DNA of 18,041 nucleotides, from NCBI GenBank assembly GCA_910588225.1, contig CAJUQT010000065.1:1-18041 (forward strand), in the 5' to 3' direction. Under the pieces are notes generated by a model. The model had not been told where the DNA came from. It saw nothing but the letters and a program-made list of their open reading frames with translations, and searched no databases. The position numbers were made by a program, and so were the translations under genes. Positions 7,220-15,426 of the stretch are shown here, in pieces (the stretch's first letter is position 1; the number at the start of each line of letters is the position of its first letter). Origin of the DNA: an uncultured Acetatifactor sp. (GTDB lineage: Bacteria; Bacillota; Clostridia; Lachnospirales; Lachnospiraceae).

Positions 7220-8929
7220 TCAGCCCGTCCGCACCAGAGAAAATCTCCGCACCATCCCATACATGGGCGACGCCTCAATGTGCACACCTATGATCACAGT
7301 CCCCTTCTCCAGCTCCAGGTCTTCTATCCGCCCCACTTCAAAGCCATGTTCCGTGAGATGCATGACCAGCTCCCTCTGCTTCTCCCCCTGTCTGGCAAAA
7401 AGCCGCACATCCACTCCCGTGGTATCCGTCCCCTGAAACTGGGCCTGCAGGCAGTAACGCCCCGCTTCCGCCAGAGTCACCAGCTGGCTGACCTGATAGG
7501 TAAAATGTCTCGCACATTCCACCCGCAGCGCATTCAGCGGCGGCGCTGGATAAGGATCCACAAACTCGGGGAAAAGCTGCGCAATGACTTCGTCTCCGCT
7601 GCTCTCCACCTGCCACCTGCTCATCCCTTCGTCCCAGTTGGGATCCGCCACAAGATTCGCCCCAGCTTCCAGCGCGTTTTCCGTCCTGATTTCCATCTGC
7701 ACGGGACATTTTTCTTCTCCCACATATCCTTCTATTACGCGGCTGCCCGTTTCTTCGCAGGCAACAGAGTCTCCTTCCTGCCAGATCACCTGCTCTTCTC
7801 TGATACTGCCATCCGCCAGCAGCACCGACACCGTCTCCGGCAGTGTTACACTCTGTCCCACCTGAGCTATAATCGTCTGAGGCTCATATATCTTCGCCCA
7901 TTTCCCCTTATCCACGTTCTCGCTGTCAAAGGTAAAGGCCCGGATTGCCTCCATCACTTTGCCTTCTTCATCCAGGATACCCATATTGCTGGCCCAGCCG
8001 CCAGCGGAAGAATTCGGCACGCACAGAGGCTCCCAGTAGAAAATGCCCTGCCCCATATTGTCCGGCAGCGACGCCACAATGCTGCTGACCAGCTCCAGTA
8101 CCTGGCGCTGTCCCTGAGGATTGGCCGGGAATCCGGCTATCTTCTCCTGAATCTCATCGATAAAACCACCCTCACATTTCCTCCAGGCATGGGCTGTCTC
8201 CACAATCATAATAGGTTTGTGGTAGTCCTGAATCAGCCGCTCCATGGTTCCCCTCAAATCCGAATAGGTGCCATGCCAGAAAGGATAGTAGGACAGCCCG
8301 ATCAGGTCGAAATCCTTCAGCCCGTTCCGGAAAGAATTCTCGAACCATTCCTTCAGGTAAAAATATCTGCCCCCCTGGTCCAGATGAATCATGATTTTCA
8401 GGTTCGGATCATTCACCGCCCTGGCCCCGTCGATTCCGGCGTTCACCAGCTTCACCATGCCTTCATAGTCCGGCAGCTCTCCCTCCGGGAACAGCAGCCC
8501 GCTTCTGATTTCGTTGCCAATCTGTACCATATCCGGCATCACATCCTGCTTTTTCAGCTCCAGAAGGGTATCCCTGGTATAGGAAAACACAGCCTCCTGC
8601 AGCTCTTCCAGGCTGAAAGCTTCCCAGGCTTTCGGCTTTACCTGATGCCCCGGATCCGCCCAGAAATCCGAATAATGAAAGTCCAGCATGAATGCCATTC
8701 CATGCTCTCTGATACGCTTTGCCATGGCAATGGTGTGTTCCAGACTGCAGTAACCGCCGGAATGTTCCACATTTTCCGGCGTATGCCAGATGCGCAGCCG
8801 CACAGCGTTCACACCATATTTTTGAATTAAGGCAAAAGGTTCCATTATGGTCCCGTCAAAATCTTTCGTCCGCATTCCTTCCGCCTCACACTGAGGCAGA
8901 AAGGAAATATCCATGCCTTTATAAAACAT
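7220..8929 (-). CDS. GH53 endo-beta-1,4-galactanase with Big_4 and CBM-like domains, no signal peptide
   Basis: Glycoside hydrolase family 53; members cut beta-1,4-galactan (pectic arabinogalactan I) internally with retention. Residues 1 to about 340 are the catalytic barrel, opening FYKGMDISFLPQ as in other GH53 enzymes. It has VRLRIWHTP, LDFHYSDFWADPG, the acid/base in QIGNEI (Glu140) and the nucleophile in IVETAHAW (Glu244). Residues about 350-415 resemble a bacterial Ig-like Big_4 domain (LPETVSVLLADGS). Residues about 425-569 look like a beta-sandwich carbohydrate-binding module; CBM61, known on GH53 enzymes, is a candidate but unproven. No secretion signal exists: an in-frame TAA (8936-8938) lies three codons upstream of the ATG, which has GGAGG 10 bases away. 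The enzyme should be cytosolic, which is odd for a CBM-bearing galactanase. It is the last gene of the locus. Confidence 0.92.
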   Translation of the reverse strand: MFYKGMDISFLPQCEAEGMRTKDFDGTIMEPFALIQKYGVNAVRLRIWHTPENVEHSGGYCSLEHTIAMAKRIREHGMAFMLDFHYSDFWADPGHQVKPKAWEAFSLEELQEAVFSYTRDTLLELKKQDVMPDMVQIGNEIRSGLLFPEGELPDYEGMVKLVNAGIDGARAVNDPNLKIMIHLDQGGRYFYLKEWFENSFRNGLKDFDLIGLSYYPFWHGTYSDLRGTMERLIQDYHKPIMIVETAHAWRKCEGGFIDEIQEKIAGFPANPQGQRQVLELVSSIVASLPDNMGQGIFYWEPLCVPNSSAGGWASNMGILDEEGKVMEAIRAFTFDSENVDKGKWAKIYEPQTIIAQVGQSVTLPETVSVLLADGSIREEQVIWQEGDSVACEETGSRVIEGYVGEEKCPVQMEIRTENALEAGANLVADPNWDEGMSRWQVESSGDEVIAQLFPEFVDPYPAPPLNALRVECARHFTYQVSQLVTLAEAGRYCLQAQFQGTDTTGVDVRLFARQGEKQRELVMHLTEHGFEVGRIEDLELEKGTVIIGVHIEASPMYGMVRRFSLVRTG

Positions 8930-8946
8930 ATAAATTTAACCTCCTA

Positions 8947-9153
8947 TTCCAGTTCCGCGGCAGGCCGTCCTGTGCCCAGGCTTGGGCAGAGAACTTGCAG
9001 CTGCAAGTTCTCTGGGGCACTGCACGGCCAGACGCTGTTTTCCAGTTCCGCGGCAGGCCGTCCTGTGCCCAGGCTTGGGCAGAGAACTTGCAGCTGCAAG
9101 TTCTCTGGGGCACTGCACGGCCAGACGCTGTTTTCCAGTTCCGCGGCAGGCCG
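8947..9153. repeat. Tandem array: 2.2 copies of a 93-bp hairpin-forming repeat
   Basis: The sequence repeats with an exact 93-base period: copy 1 from 8947, copy 2 from 9040, and the first 21 bases of a third from 9133 to 9153. The two full copies appear identical. Each unit contains a perfect 26-base palindrome whose half is AGAGAACTTGCAG (8988-9013 and 9081-9106). Outside it, GTGCCC/GGGCAC and GGCCGT/ACGGCC arms extend the fold, so about 67 bases of each unit (8963-9029 in copy 1) make one large imperfect hairpin. A small side hairpin GCCCA/TGGGC lies in the left arm. The array fills nearly the whole gap between the regulator stop and the GH53 ribosome binding site. It resembles a REP/BIME-like interspersed palindrome rather than a classic promoter; no -10 box is visible. 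Confidence 0.92.
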
Positions 9154-9158
9154 CTGAC

Positions 9159-10148
9159 TTACTTTCTCTCCGTGGATTTCCGCATAAGAATCTCGTACTC
9201 TATCATGGTCTTTTTCTGATACTCCCGTCCCTGCAGGAACTGAATCATCTGCTTCCCCAGCACATTTCCCGCGGTTCTGGCCGACCCGTTCACCGCCGTG
9301 ACAGAAGGGGAAAAATTGTCCAGCGCCGCACTGTTATACAGAGACGCAATGGCAATGTCCCTGGGAATCCGGTACCCCTTCGCCTGAAGTCTGGACATCA
9401 GCTGACTGCACAGAATGTCATCCCCACACACCACACATTCTATCCGTTTGGCCTGCATATCCTGAATCATGGAGTCACACAGGTCCTTCTGAAATTTTCC
9501 CATATAAACCGCCTGATTTTCCTTCTGCAGACCATTTTTTAAAATGGCATTATTAAATCCGTTGTAACGGCTTCTGTTCACATGAATCGACAGATCATCC
9601 ACCACCAGAGCAAACCGTCGGAATCCTTTCCCAATCAGCAGGGAAAGCAGGCTTTCCGACGCCCCCTCATTGTCCATATCCACCTGGATGACTTCCTCAT
9701 AATCGCACAGGCCGGTAATCCCCACAGGACACTTTGCTCCTATCAGATACTGCAGTGCTCTGTCATTCTCCAGACTTCTCGTCAGAAGAATGCCGTCCAC
9801 TCTGTTCTGTTCCACAAGCTTCTGAATTCCGGAAATGTTCCCGGCCGTCCCCACCGTAATCATAACATTATATTCCAGAAGGGTGGTCGTCTCGCAGATT
9901 CCCAGCAGACATTCCAGGAAATACGGATTGCCGTTTATGTAAATATCTCCGGGGAACACAACTCCTATATTTCTGGTCTCCGTACCCGGTTTCCCATTTT
10001 CCCTGTTCGACTTGTCCGAGTCCTTCTCCCTGATAAAATTCTGAATTCTGATTCTGGTCTCCCTGCCGATTCTCCCTTTTCCGGACAATGCCCTGGATAC
10101 CGTACTTTTTGATAATCCCAGTTCTTTTGCTATGTCTTCCTGTTTCAT
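9159..10148 (-). CDS. LacI-family transcriptional regulator
   Basis: DNA-binding regulator, 329 residues from the chosen start. Residues 1 to about 25 form the LacI helix-turn-helix (MKQEDIAKELGLSKSTVSRALSGKG), the classic position at the very N-terminus. A periplasmic-binding-protein-like ligand domain follows from NIGVVFPGDIY to the C-terminus, with VDGILLTRS and DIAIASLYNSA matching family landmarks. The usual hinge helix (Y-x-P-N-x-x-A) is not recognisable; a polar DSDKSNRENGKPGTE stretch takes its place. That may weaken classical hinge-dependent operator binding. I chose the ATG at 10148 because it places the HTH as in the family and has GGGGG 5 bases upstream. The frame is open to 10268, with other ATGs at 10160 and 10163. 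It lies between the beta-galactosidase and galactanase genes and probably controls this locus in response to a galactan-derived sugar. Confidence 0.88.
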   Translation of the reverse strand: MKQEDIAKELGLSKSTVSRALSGKGRIGRETRIRIQNFIREKDSDKSNRENGKPGTETRNIGVVFPGDIYINGNPYFLECLLGICETTTLLEYNVMITVGTAGNISGIQKLVEQNRVDGILLTRSLENDRALQYLIGAKCPVGITGLCDYEEVIQVDMDNEGASESLLSLLIGKGFRRFALVVDDLSIHVNRSRYNGFNNAILKNGLQKENQAVYMGKFQKDLCDSMIQDMQAKRIECVVCGDDILCSQLMSRLQAKGYRIPRDIAIASLYNSAALDNFSPSVTAVNGSARTAGNVLGKQMIQFLQGREYQKKTMIEYEILMRKSTERK

Positions 10149-10396
10149 GCCAACCCCCATCATTCTGCTCCATGAAATCTCACACTGCTCCTTAACCGTA
10201 TGTCCCATACAGGCAATCATGCCGTCCTCGTTTACGAAATACTTACAGAAAAATTCATCCCATACCATCCGCGCCGCCTCTTTGGTGTAGGTATGAAGAA
10301 GCCGACCATTCTGTCAACCGGTTCGTTCCCGGATAAGGCCTCTTTTTCACTGTACCAGACCTGTTCTGGACGCAGCCCCTTCATTTCTTCCTGCAT
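10149..10396 (-). other. Possible frameshifted N-terminal extension of the regulator
   Basis: The gap between the beta-galactosidase stop and the regulator HTH reads as protein-like sequence in two successive frames. From ATG 10384 (AGGA four bases upstream) the first frame gives MKGLRPEQVWYSEKEALSGN and onward to RMVGFF, then runs on to a stop at 10232. From about 10293 the regulator's own frame gives HTYTKEAARMVWDEFFCKYF, continuing without a stop into the HTH. Restoring one base near 10293-10296 would join them into an extension of roughly 80 residues. It could equally be an ordinary spacer plus a chance 54-codon frame (10232-10396). I have no family match for it. Confidence 0.35.
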
Positions 10397-10427
10397 TTTA
10401 GAACTGCTTTATTACGGCTGAGCCTTC

Positions 10428-12569
10428 TTACTTAAGTTCGATACGATATTCCGGCAGCAGCTCCACGCCGCGCAGCTCACAGCCCTTCTCCACCGGCAGG
10501 TCATAGTACACTTCCGTTCCATAACTGCAGGGCAGCGGATTATCGCTGGCATAAATCCGGATGGTCAGCTCTTCGGGATAGCCAAAACGTCTCAGCCCCA
10601 CATGCCATCTCTCCCCATTGGTAAACCAATCGTCCACCAGGACCCCATTCTGACAGACTTCCGCCCGGTCTCCCAGATAATCTAAAGAGGCATACAGCTG
10701 ATGTATCGCATCCTTCTGATAACCGCCCATGGTAAGTCGATATTCCCTCCAGAGCAGCTTTCCGTCCGAATCCCTTTCCTCCCGTGTAAATACGGTCTTC
10801 GCTTCCGGTTTCACCGGTTCCTGCACGCTGACAGTAATGCTTTCCGCCCCTCCCGTCTCCCGGTATATGGTTAATTTCTCTTCCGCCGCCTTCGTAAGCA
10901 GATATTTCCCGCCGTCCGCTTCTATCAGGCCACTGTCCCCGTGCTCCACAATATACAGTGTATCTGCTATTCTGAACGCATGATTCGCCTCCTGTGCAGT
11001 CAATACCACAATATTTCCTTCTGTTCCTTCCCATTGGAAATATGGCTTCTCCAGATCAGTATAGAAGAATCCTCTCTGCCCGATTCTGCACAGCAGACTG
11101 GCATTGGTCAGCTCCAGCTTTTTGTCTCCCACCTGCAGGCCGAATGGAATGACGGCACATTCTCCCGTTTTCAGGAAAAGATGTGGAATTGTCATGGTTC
11201 CCTTTTCTGTCTGCAGCCCTATGGCAAAGTCCTTGTGAGGCTCCATTTTCCGCCTTCTCTGATGATTATTCAGGAACAGGAAACCGGTCCCCGCCTCATG
11301 ATTCATTCTCACAGCTGTACGTATAGTATGCATATCTTCCGGTGATACCGGCAATACCTCCGGAAAATGGACCTCTGCCCCGGCCAGAATCTCCCCGTAA
11401 TCCTCCATCAGAAAATGCATCTTCTTCAGCCTGCCATAACTTTCGTTCAGCTCTCCCGACTCTCTGATACAGGTCTGGAAGTCATAGCATTTAACGGGAA
11501 GATTGTTGTAGACATCCGTCGCCTGAGATTCCTGCAGGGTGCTGTATTTTCCCTCCGGATTGATGCCCCCGTGATACATATAATACCCCGGCAGATTTCC
11601 GCCGCTTCCCAGAATGCACAATGCCTGAGCCTCCGTATCCTCCGGCCAGGGATAGGGCCGTCTGTGGCTTGTGGGTTGAATTCCTGCTCCCAGCTCCGCC
11701 GTCAGCCAGGGATATTTGTACACATCATAGGTAGTCCTTCTCCCATCGTGACTCTTGCGGTCGGAGCCGATATTATCATCTATTTTATAGGATTCAAAAA
11801 GGAAGCTGCTTCCCGCAGGCAGTTCCTTTGTATGCGTGGCCCAGGGGGCATCCACGTAACCTCCCAGCATGGGAAGCGTCTCGTTTTCCACCACATAGGA
11901 GCCCCACCCGGTAGCGGAATAGTACGGCACTTCAAATCCTGCCGCTATGGCCATCTTCTTCAGCTGTGACATATGAGCCAGCCCTTTTTCGGCATCCGCG
12001 GGTCCGCCGCAGTGTCCGTACTCATTCTCCAGCTGTACGCCGATCACCGGACCGCCGTCCTTACACATCATTCCCCGGCACTGCTCTCCCAGTTTCCCGA
12101 AATATTTCTCCACATATCCCAGGTATTCCGGCTCGTTCACACGCACCTTCTCCTTATCCATGCGGGCTATCCAGTCCGGAAATCCTCCGTTCCTGCATTC
12201 TCCGTGAGCCCAGGGACCGATGCGAAGCCACACCTGCAGTCCCGTCTTCTGACACAGCTCCAGGAAATGCCGCAAGTTCCTGCAGCCGTTGAAATCCCAT
12301 TCGCCTTCCTTCTCCTCGTGATGAATCCAGAAAATGTAGGTGGCTGCAATCGTTATGCCCCCGGCCCGCATTTTCTGCAATTCTTCCTCCCAGCTCTCCG
12401 GCTCATACCTGGAATAATGGAATTCGCCCATAACCGGCAGAATTCTCTTCCCGTTTTTCAGCAGGCTGATGTTATCTGCCTGATACAGGTTACCATCCCT
12501 ATCCCTTCCTCCCATGGGAAGCAGCTCAGGAGCCTTCCTTTTTGAAATAATTTTGATCTGATTTCTCAT
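10428..12569 (-). CDS. GH35 beta-galactosidase
   Basis: Retaining exo-beta-galactosidase of glycoside hydrolase family 35, 713 residues, removing terminal galactose from oligosaccharides. The catalytic barrel is clear: VMGEFHYSRYEPESWEEEL (47-64), ATYIFWIHHEEKEGEWDF, the substrate-site block IGPWAHGECRNGGFPDW (117-133) and the acid/base in QLENEYG (Glu183). The likely nucleophile is Glu292 in LTAELGAG. The remaining roughly 370 residues are beta-rich accessory domains with jelly-roll character near the C-terminus (DDWFTNGERWHVGLRRFG). No signal peptide is present (MRNQIKIISKRKAPELL), so it acts in the cytosol on imported oligosaccharides. The start has GAGGAG at 5-base spacing. It lies between the binding-protein terminator and the regulator. 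No strong promoter is visible; a TATTAT hexamer about 12619-12614 has no good -35. Confidence 0.93.
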   Translation of the reverse strand: MRNQIKIISKRKAPELLPMGGRDRDGNLYQADNISLLKNGKRILPVMGEFHYSRYEPESWEEELQKMRAGGITIAATYIFWIHHEEKEGEWDFNGCRNLRHFLELCQKTGLQVWLRIGPWAHGECRNGGFPDWIARMDKEKVRVNEPEYLGYVEKYFGKLGEQCRGMMCKDGGPVIGVQLENEYGHCGGPADAEKGLAHMSQLKKMAIAAGFEVPYYSATGWGSYVVENETLPMLGGYVDAPWATHTKELPAGSSFLFESYKIDDNIGSDRKSHDGRRTTYDVYKYPWLTAELGAGIQPTSHRRPYPWPEDTEAQALCILGSGGNLPGYYMYHGGINPEGKYSTLQESQATDVYNNLPVKCYDFQTCIRESGELNESYGRLKKMHFLMEDYGEILAGAEVHFPEVLPVSPEDMHTIRTAVRMNHEAGTGFLFLNNHQRRRKMEPHKDFAIGLQTEKGTMTIPHLFLKTGECAVIPFGLQVGDKKLELTNASLLCRIGQRGFFYTDLEKPYFQWEGTEGNIVVLTAQEANHAFRIADTLYIVEHGDSGLIEADGGKYLLTKAAEEKLTIYRETGGAESITVSVQEPVKPEAKTVFTREERDSDGKLLWREYRLTMGGYQKDAIHQLYASLDYLGDRAEVCQNGVLVDDWFTNGERWHVGLRRFGYPEELTIRIYASDNPLPCSYGTEVYYDLPVEKGCELRGVELLPEYRIELK

Positions 12570-12707
12570 AATATCTCCTCATTTTCCGTTCTGCAGTCTC
12601 TTTTATTTATAATAGTTCTATTTGATCTGGCACACCCCCGCAGACTTCCTTTGAGATCCCCGGTTATTTTTGCATTTGCCGTCCTTCTCCGATTCCCCGT
12701 TTTGTAC

Positions 12708-12738
12708 AAAAGAGGGGCGGTGACTGCTCACTGCCCCT
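12708..12738 (-). terminator. Terminator or attenuator after the solute-binding protein gene
   Basis: A stem of 11 positions AGGGGCAGTGA/TCACCGCCCCT (12728-12738 and 12713-12723) contains one A-C mismatch on the minus strand. It is followed by a short TTTT run (12711-12708). The stem is strong but the T-run is weak. It may therefore attenuate rather than fully stop transcription into the beta-galactosidase gene, keeping transporter expression above enzyme expression. Confidence 0.7.
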
Positions 12739-12761
12739 CCTGGTGCCACCTGTACAGCGGT

Positions 12762-14369
12762 TTACTTATTCTCCAGGAACTCCTTCGCCTGACGCTCTAC
12801 CTCTTCCAGAATATCCTGCATGCCTGCATCGTCCATGGCCTTGCGCAGCGCTTCGATGGAAGCGTCCACATCGTCTACCAGGCCGTTCAGCAACGGATCA
12901 TAGTACGTTCCCATTGCAGCTTCCACTGCTGCGAACTGTGTACTCACATTCTGGGAATCAAAGCTGAATCCGCGATAAGGATTCTCTGTCTCCTTGATAT
13001 TTGCTTTCCAGAGCTTCTCCAGCTCTTCCTGTCTCTCATCCAAAGCGGTCTTATCTGCAATGTATTCCTTTCTCTGAATGCTCTCGTTGTTCCATCCCCA
13101 GTTACAGTTGCTGGACACACCGTAATTGCTCTCATCAATTACTTCGTACTGGTCATCGCCAACAGCCTTCCAGTGCTTTCCTTCGATTCCCAGCATGGCC
13201 AGATCCTGAATTGCAGGGTTGCAGTAGAACTCGTTCAATACCATCATGGCTCTTTCCTTGTGCTGACTGTTGATATTGATTGCCACGCCATTGTTAGTAT
13301 AAGGCTTCACATCCTTCGCTCTGTCAGCCTGAGGATCGCATATAGTCACCTTCCACTCCGGATGCTCTGCATTGGCCTGTTTTCCGTAAGTTACACAGGA
13401 ACCCATATTCCAGACCATGGTTGCCGCTCTGCCGGTAAGCAGGCCGGTCTGACGCTCGTCACCGGAATTCAGCACGTCTTTGGACCAGCAGCCCGCATCC
13501 GCCAGTTCCTTCATCTGATGGCAGTACTCACTGAAGCCTTCCCAATCCAGCAGATAGTAAATTTTCGTATCATTGGGATCATCGTTATTGAACAGCACCG
13601 TTTCTCCCGACTTAGGTGTTCCGGTAATTCCTCTGAAGCCCTGTCCTCTGAACCAGGTATACCAGGGTCCACCCTGGCTGGCATACATACCATCCGCCGC
13701 ACAGGCCAGATAGAACTGACGCAGCTCATCCCAGCTGGTGATATCCTTCATGCCATATTTTTCCAGCAAATCTCCCCGGACAGCCAGCACGTCCTGACCA
13801 AACTCACTGTTGTAATTGGGCACCATATAGACCTGTCCGTCGATAGTCGCCTGCTGCCATGCCACTTCCGGAACTACTTCCCAGATATCCGGCGCATAGG
13901 TCTGGATGAATTCCTCTGACAGCGGATAGAAGCCGCCCAGCGCCACGGTCTGCTGATAATGGGCCCAGCCTGCTGCAGTGAAAATCAGGTCAAAATCCTC
14001 CTGGCCGGAGAACAGCAGCGAATATTTGGTGTCATGCTCGCCCCAGGACAGGAACTCCACAGAGATGGAGCAGTTCAGCTTCTCCTCCAGAATCTTGTTG
14101 ATTTCACCGTACACTTCATCGAAATCAGGGGTTCTGTCACCGATCAGATACATTTTCAAATCCACATGTTCGGAAGTGTCTATGGTTCCCGCGGAACCGC
14201 TTCCGTCATCACCTGCGGAGCTATTTTCACCGGAAGGCGTATCTGCCCCCCCGGAATTGCCGGCGTCGCTCTGTGTATTTCCACCGCTATTTCCGCAGCC
14301 TGCAAGCATAGCCACAGTCATGGCAGTGCTCAAAAATAATGTCGTAATTTTCTGTAACCTTTTTTTCAT
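12762..14369 (-). CDS. Sugar ABC transporter solute-binding lipoprotein (LplA-like, DUF3502 tail)
   Basis: Extracellular binding lipoprotein that delivers the sugar to the two permeases encoded upstream, 535 residues. It has a lipoprotein signal peptide with lipobox LAGC and lipidated Cys25, then a Gly/Ser/Asp linker to about residue 60. A type I solute-binding fold follows, opening DLKMYLIGDRTPDFDEVYGEIN. The last about 70 residues (NPYRGFSFDSQNVSTQFAAV and onward) match the DUF3502 tail of the LplA-like group. These large binding proteins are typical of Lachnospiraceae and Paenibacillus oligosaccharide importers. I chose the ATG at 14369, where AAAGGAGG is 5 bases upstream, rather than 14393. 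No ATPase gene is present nearby, as usual for this class, which shares an MsmX-type ATPase. The ligand is inferred, from neighbours only, to be a beta-galacto-oligosaccharide. Confidence 0.93.
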   Translation of the reverse strand: MKKRLQKITTLFLSTAMTVAMLAGCGNSGGNTQSDAGNSGGADTPSGENSSAGDDGSGSAGTIDTSEHVDLKMYLIGDRTPDFDEVYGEINKILEEKLNCSISVEFLSWGEHDTKYSLLFSGQEDFDLIFTAAGWAHYQQTVALGGFYPLSEEFIQTYAPDIWEVVPEVAWQQATIDGQVYMVPNYNSEFGQDVLAVRGDLLEKYGMKDITSWDELRQFYLACAADGMYASQGGPWYTWFRGQGFRGITGTPKSGETVLFNNDDPNDTKIYYLLDWEGFSEYCHQMKELADAGCWSKDVLNSGDERQTGLLTGRAATMVWNMGSCVTYGKQANAEHPEWKVTICDPQADRAKDVKPYTNNGVAININSQHKERAMMVLNEFYCNPAIQDLAMLGIEGKHWKAVGDDQYEVIDESNYGVSSNCNWGWNNESIQRKEYIADKTALDERQEELEKLWKANIKETENPYRGFSFDSQNVSTQFAAVEAAMGTYYDPLLNGLVDDVDASIEALRKAMDDAGMQDILEEVERQAKEFLENK

Positions 14370-14406
14370 ACATACCTCCTTTAATTTGTACATACTCTAT
14401 TTTTTA

Positions 14407-14466
14407 CCGCCGTTGAAGTCCGGCGGGCAGTACCGTTAACCGCCTCAGTCCGCTCTCCGCCGGACT
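14407..14466 (-). promoter_or_regulatory. Competing hairpins between permease and binding-protein genes
   Basis: The 116-base gap between the second permease and the binding-protein gene holds two alternative stems sharing one arm. One is CCGCCG/CGGCGG (14407-14412 with 14421-14426). The other is a 10-base inverted repeat AGTCCGGCGG/CCGCCGGACT (14417-14426 with 14457-14466). No T-run follows on the minus strand, so neither is a terminator. Such hairpins ahead of binding-protein genes often stabilise the distal mRNA. Here that role is inference. Confidence 0.5.
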
Positions 14467-14485
14467 GTCATTCTTCCGGATATGA

Positions 14486-15412
14486 TCATCCTTTTACGGC
14501 TCCGATGGTGATACCCTGTACAAAGTACTTCTGTGCAATGGGAAATGCCAGAATAATGGGGCCGGTCACCACGATAGTCAGGGCCATTTTCAGAGTCTGT
14601 GTCGGCATGGATATGGCGCTCACTGCGGAACTGGAAACCGCGCCGTTGGAAATCAGCTTTTTGTAGGCCTCTATATTGTTCACCTTCTGGTACAGGAAAT
14701 ACTGCAGCGGATATTTTTCCTCGGAATTGATATACAGCATGGCATTGTACCAGTCGTTCCAGTATGCCAGAGCGATGAAAAGTCCCACCGCAGCCAAAGC
14801 CGGTTTGATCAGGGGCATTACCACCTGGAAGAGAGTTCTGACTTCTCCGCAGCCGTCAATCTTCGCCGCATCCACCAGAGAGTCCGGAATTCCGATAATG
14901 TAGCTCTTCATAATAAGCAGATTATAAACACTGAACATTAACGGAAGCAGCAACGCCAGATAGCTGTCTTTCAGCTTCAGCGTCTGTGTATACAGGATAA
15001 AGGTAGGCACCAGGCCGCCGTTGAACAGCGTGGTAAAATAGAAGAAAAAGGAAAAAGCATTTCTCCATTCGAAATCTTTTCTTGCCAGCACGTACGCCGT
15101 CATGGTCTGAACCAGAAGTCCCACAAGCATTCCCACAATGGTCAGCACAATAGTGGTGCCGTAAGCCCGGAAAATGACAATGGGCTCCCGGAATACATTT
15201 TTATAGGCTTCCAGCGTAAACTCCTGCGGAAGTACGGAAAACCCGTTTGCCGAAATCGCAGGTTCCGAGGAGAAGGAGCCTGACAGCACCATGATAAAGG
15301 GTACCAGGCAGACCAGCGCAATCAGCCCGCAGAATGTATACGCGATAGCGTGCAGTGTAATCACATCTTTTCCCACTTTTACTTTTCCCAGATGATTATT
15401 TGACCTTGCCAT
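14486..15412 (-). CDS. Sugar ABC transporter permease (LplC/MalG-like)
   Basis: Second membrane subunit of the sugar importer, 308 residues, six predicted helices. The cytoplasmic EAA loop that contacts the ATPase is VDAAKIDGCGEVRTLFQVVM (about residues 180-199). The tail ends KYFVQGITIGAVKG, a signature of LplC-type permeases ('F.QG...GAVKG'). The frame is open to 15496, but that would overlap the first permease. The ATG at 15412 has GGAGG 8 bases upstream and lies 14 bases after the previous stop, so I chose it. Together with the upstream permease it forms the transport channel; the binding protein is encoded next. Confidence 0.94.
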   Translation of the reverse strand: MARSNNHLGKVKVGKDVITLHAIAYTFCGLIALVCLVPFIMVLSGSFSSEPAISANGFSVLPQEFTLEAYKNVFREPIVIFRAYGTTIVLTIVGMLVGLLVQTMTAYVLARKDFEWRNAFSFFFYFTTLFNGGLVPTFILYTQTLKLKDSYLALLLPLMFSVYNLLIMKSYIIGIPDSLVDAAKIDGCGEVRTLFQVVMPLIKPALAAVGLFIALAYWNDWYNAMLYINSEEKYPLQYFLYQKVNNIEAYKKLISNGAVSSSAVSAISMPTQTLKMALTIVVTGPIILAFPIAQKYFVQGITIGAVKG

Positions 15413-15426
15413 ATTCTCCACCTCCC

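Noticed and set aside
7280..8830. Long plus-strand open frame of 516 codons
   Set aside because: It is the antisense of the GH53 gene, with no family resemblance and low-complexity His/Pro/Leu-rich composition.
8947..9153. CRISPR array
   Set aside because: The 93-base units are contiguous and identical, with no unique spacers, and no cas gene is present.
8919..9157. Several open frames in both strands across the 93-bp repeats
   Set aside because: They arise because 93 is divisible by three, so a frame that is open in one copy stays open in the next. They encode repeated peptides with no gene context.
12570..12707. Separate promoter for the beta-galactosidase gene, and a catabolite (cre) site
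   Set aside because: Only a -10-like TATTAT/TATAAA tract without a credible -35 is present, and no match to the cre consensus was seen here or at the other promoters.
12651..13919. Long plus-strand open frame of 422 codons
   Set aside because: It lies antisense to the solute-binding protein gene, whose lipobox and domain structure are unambiguous.
14394..14485. Rho-independent terminator between the second permease and the binding-protein gene
   Set aside because: The stems are strong but no T-run follows on the transcribed strand.
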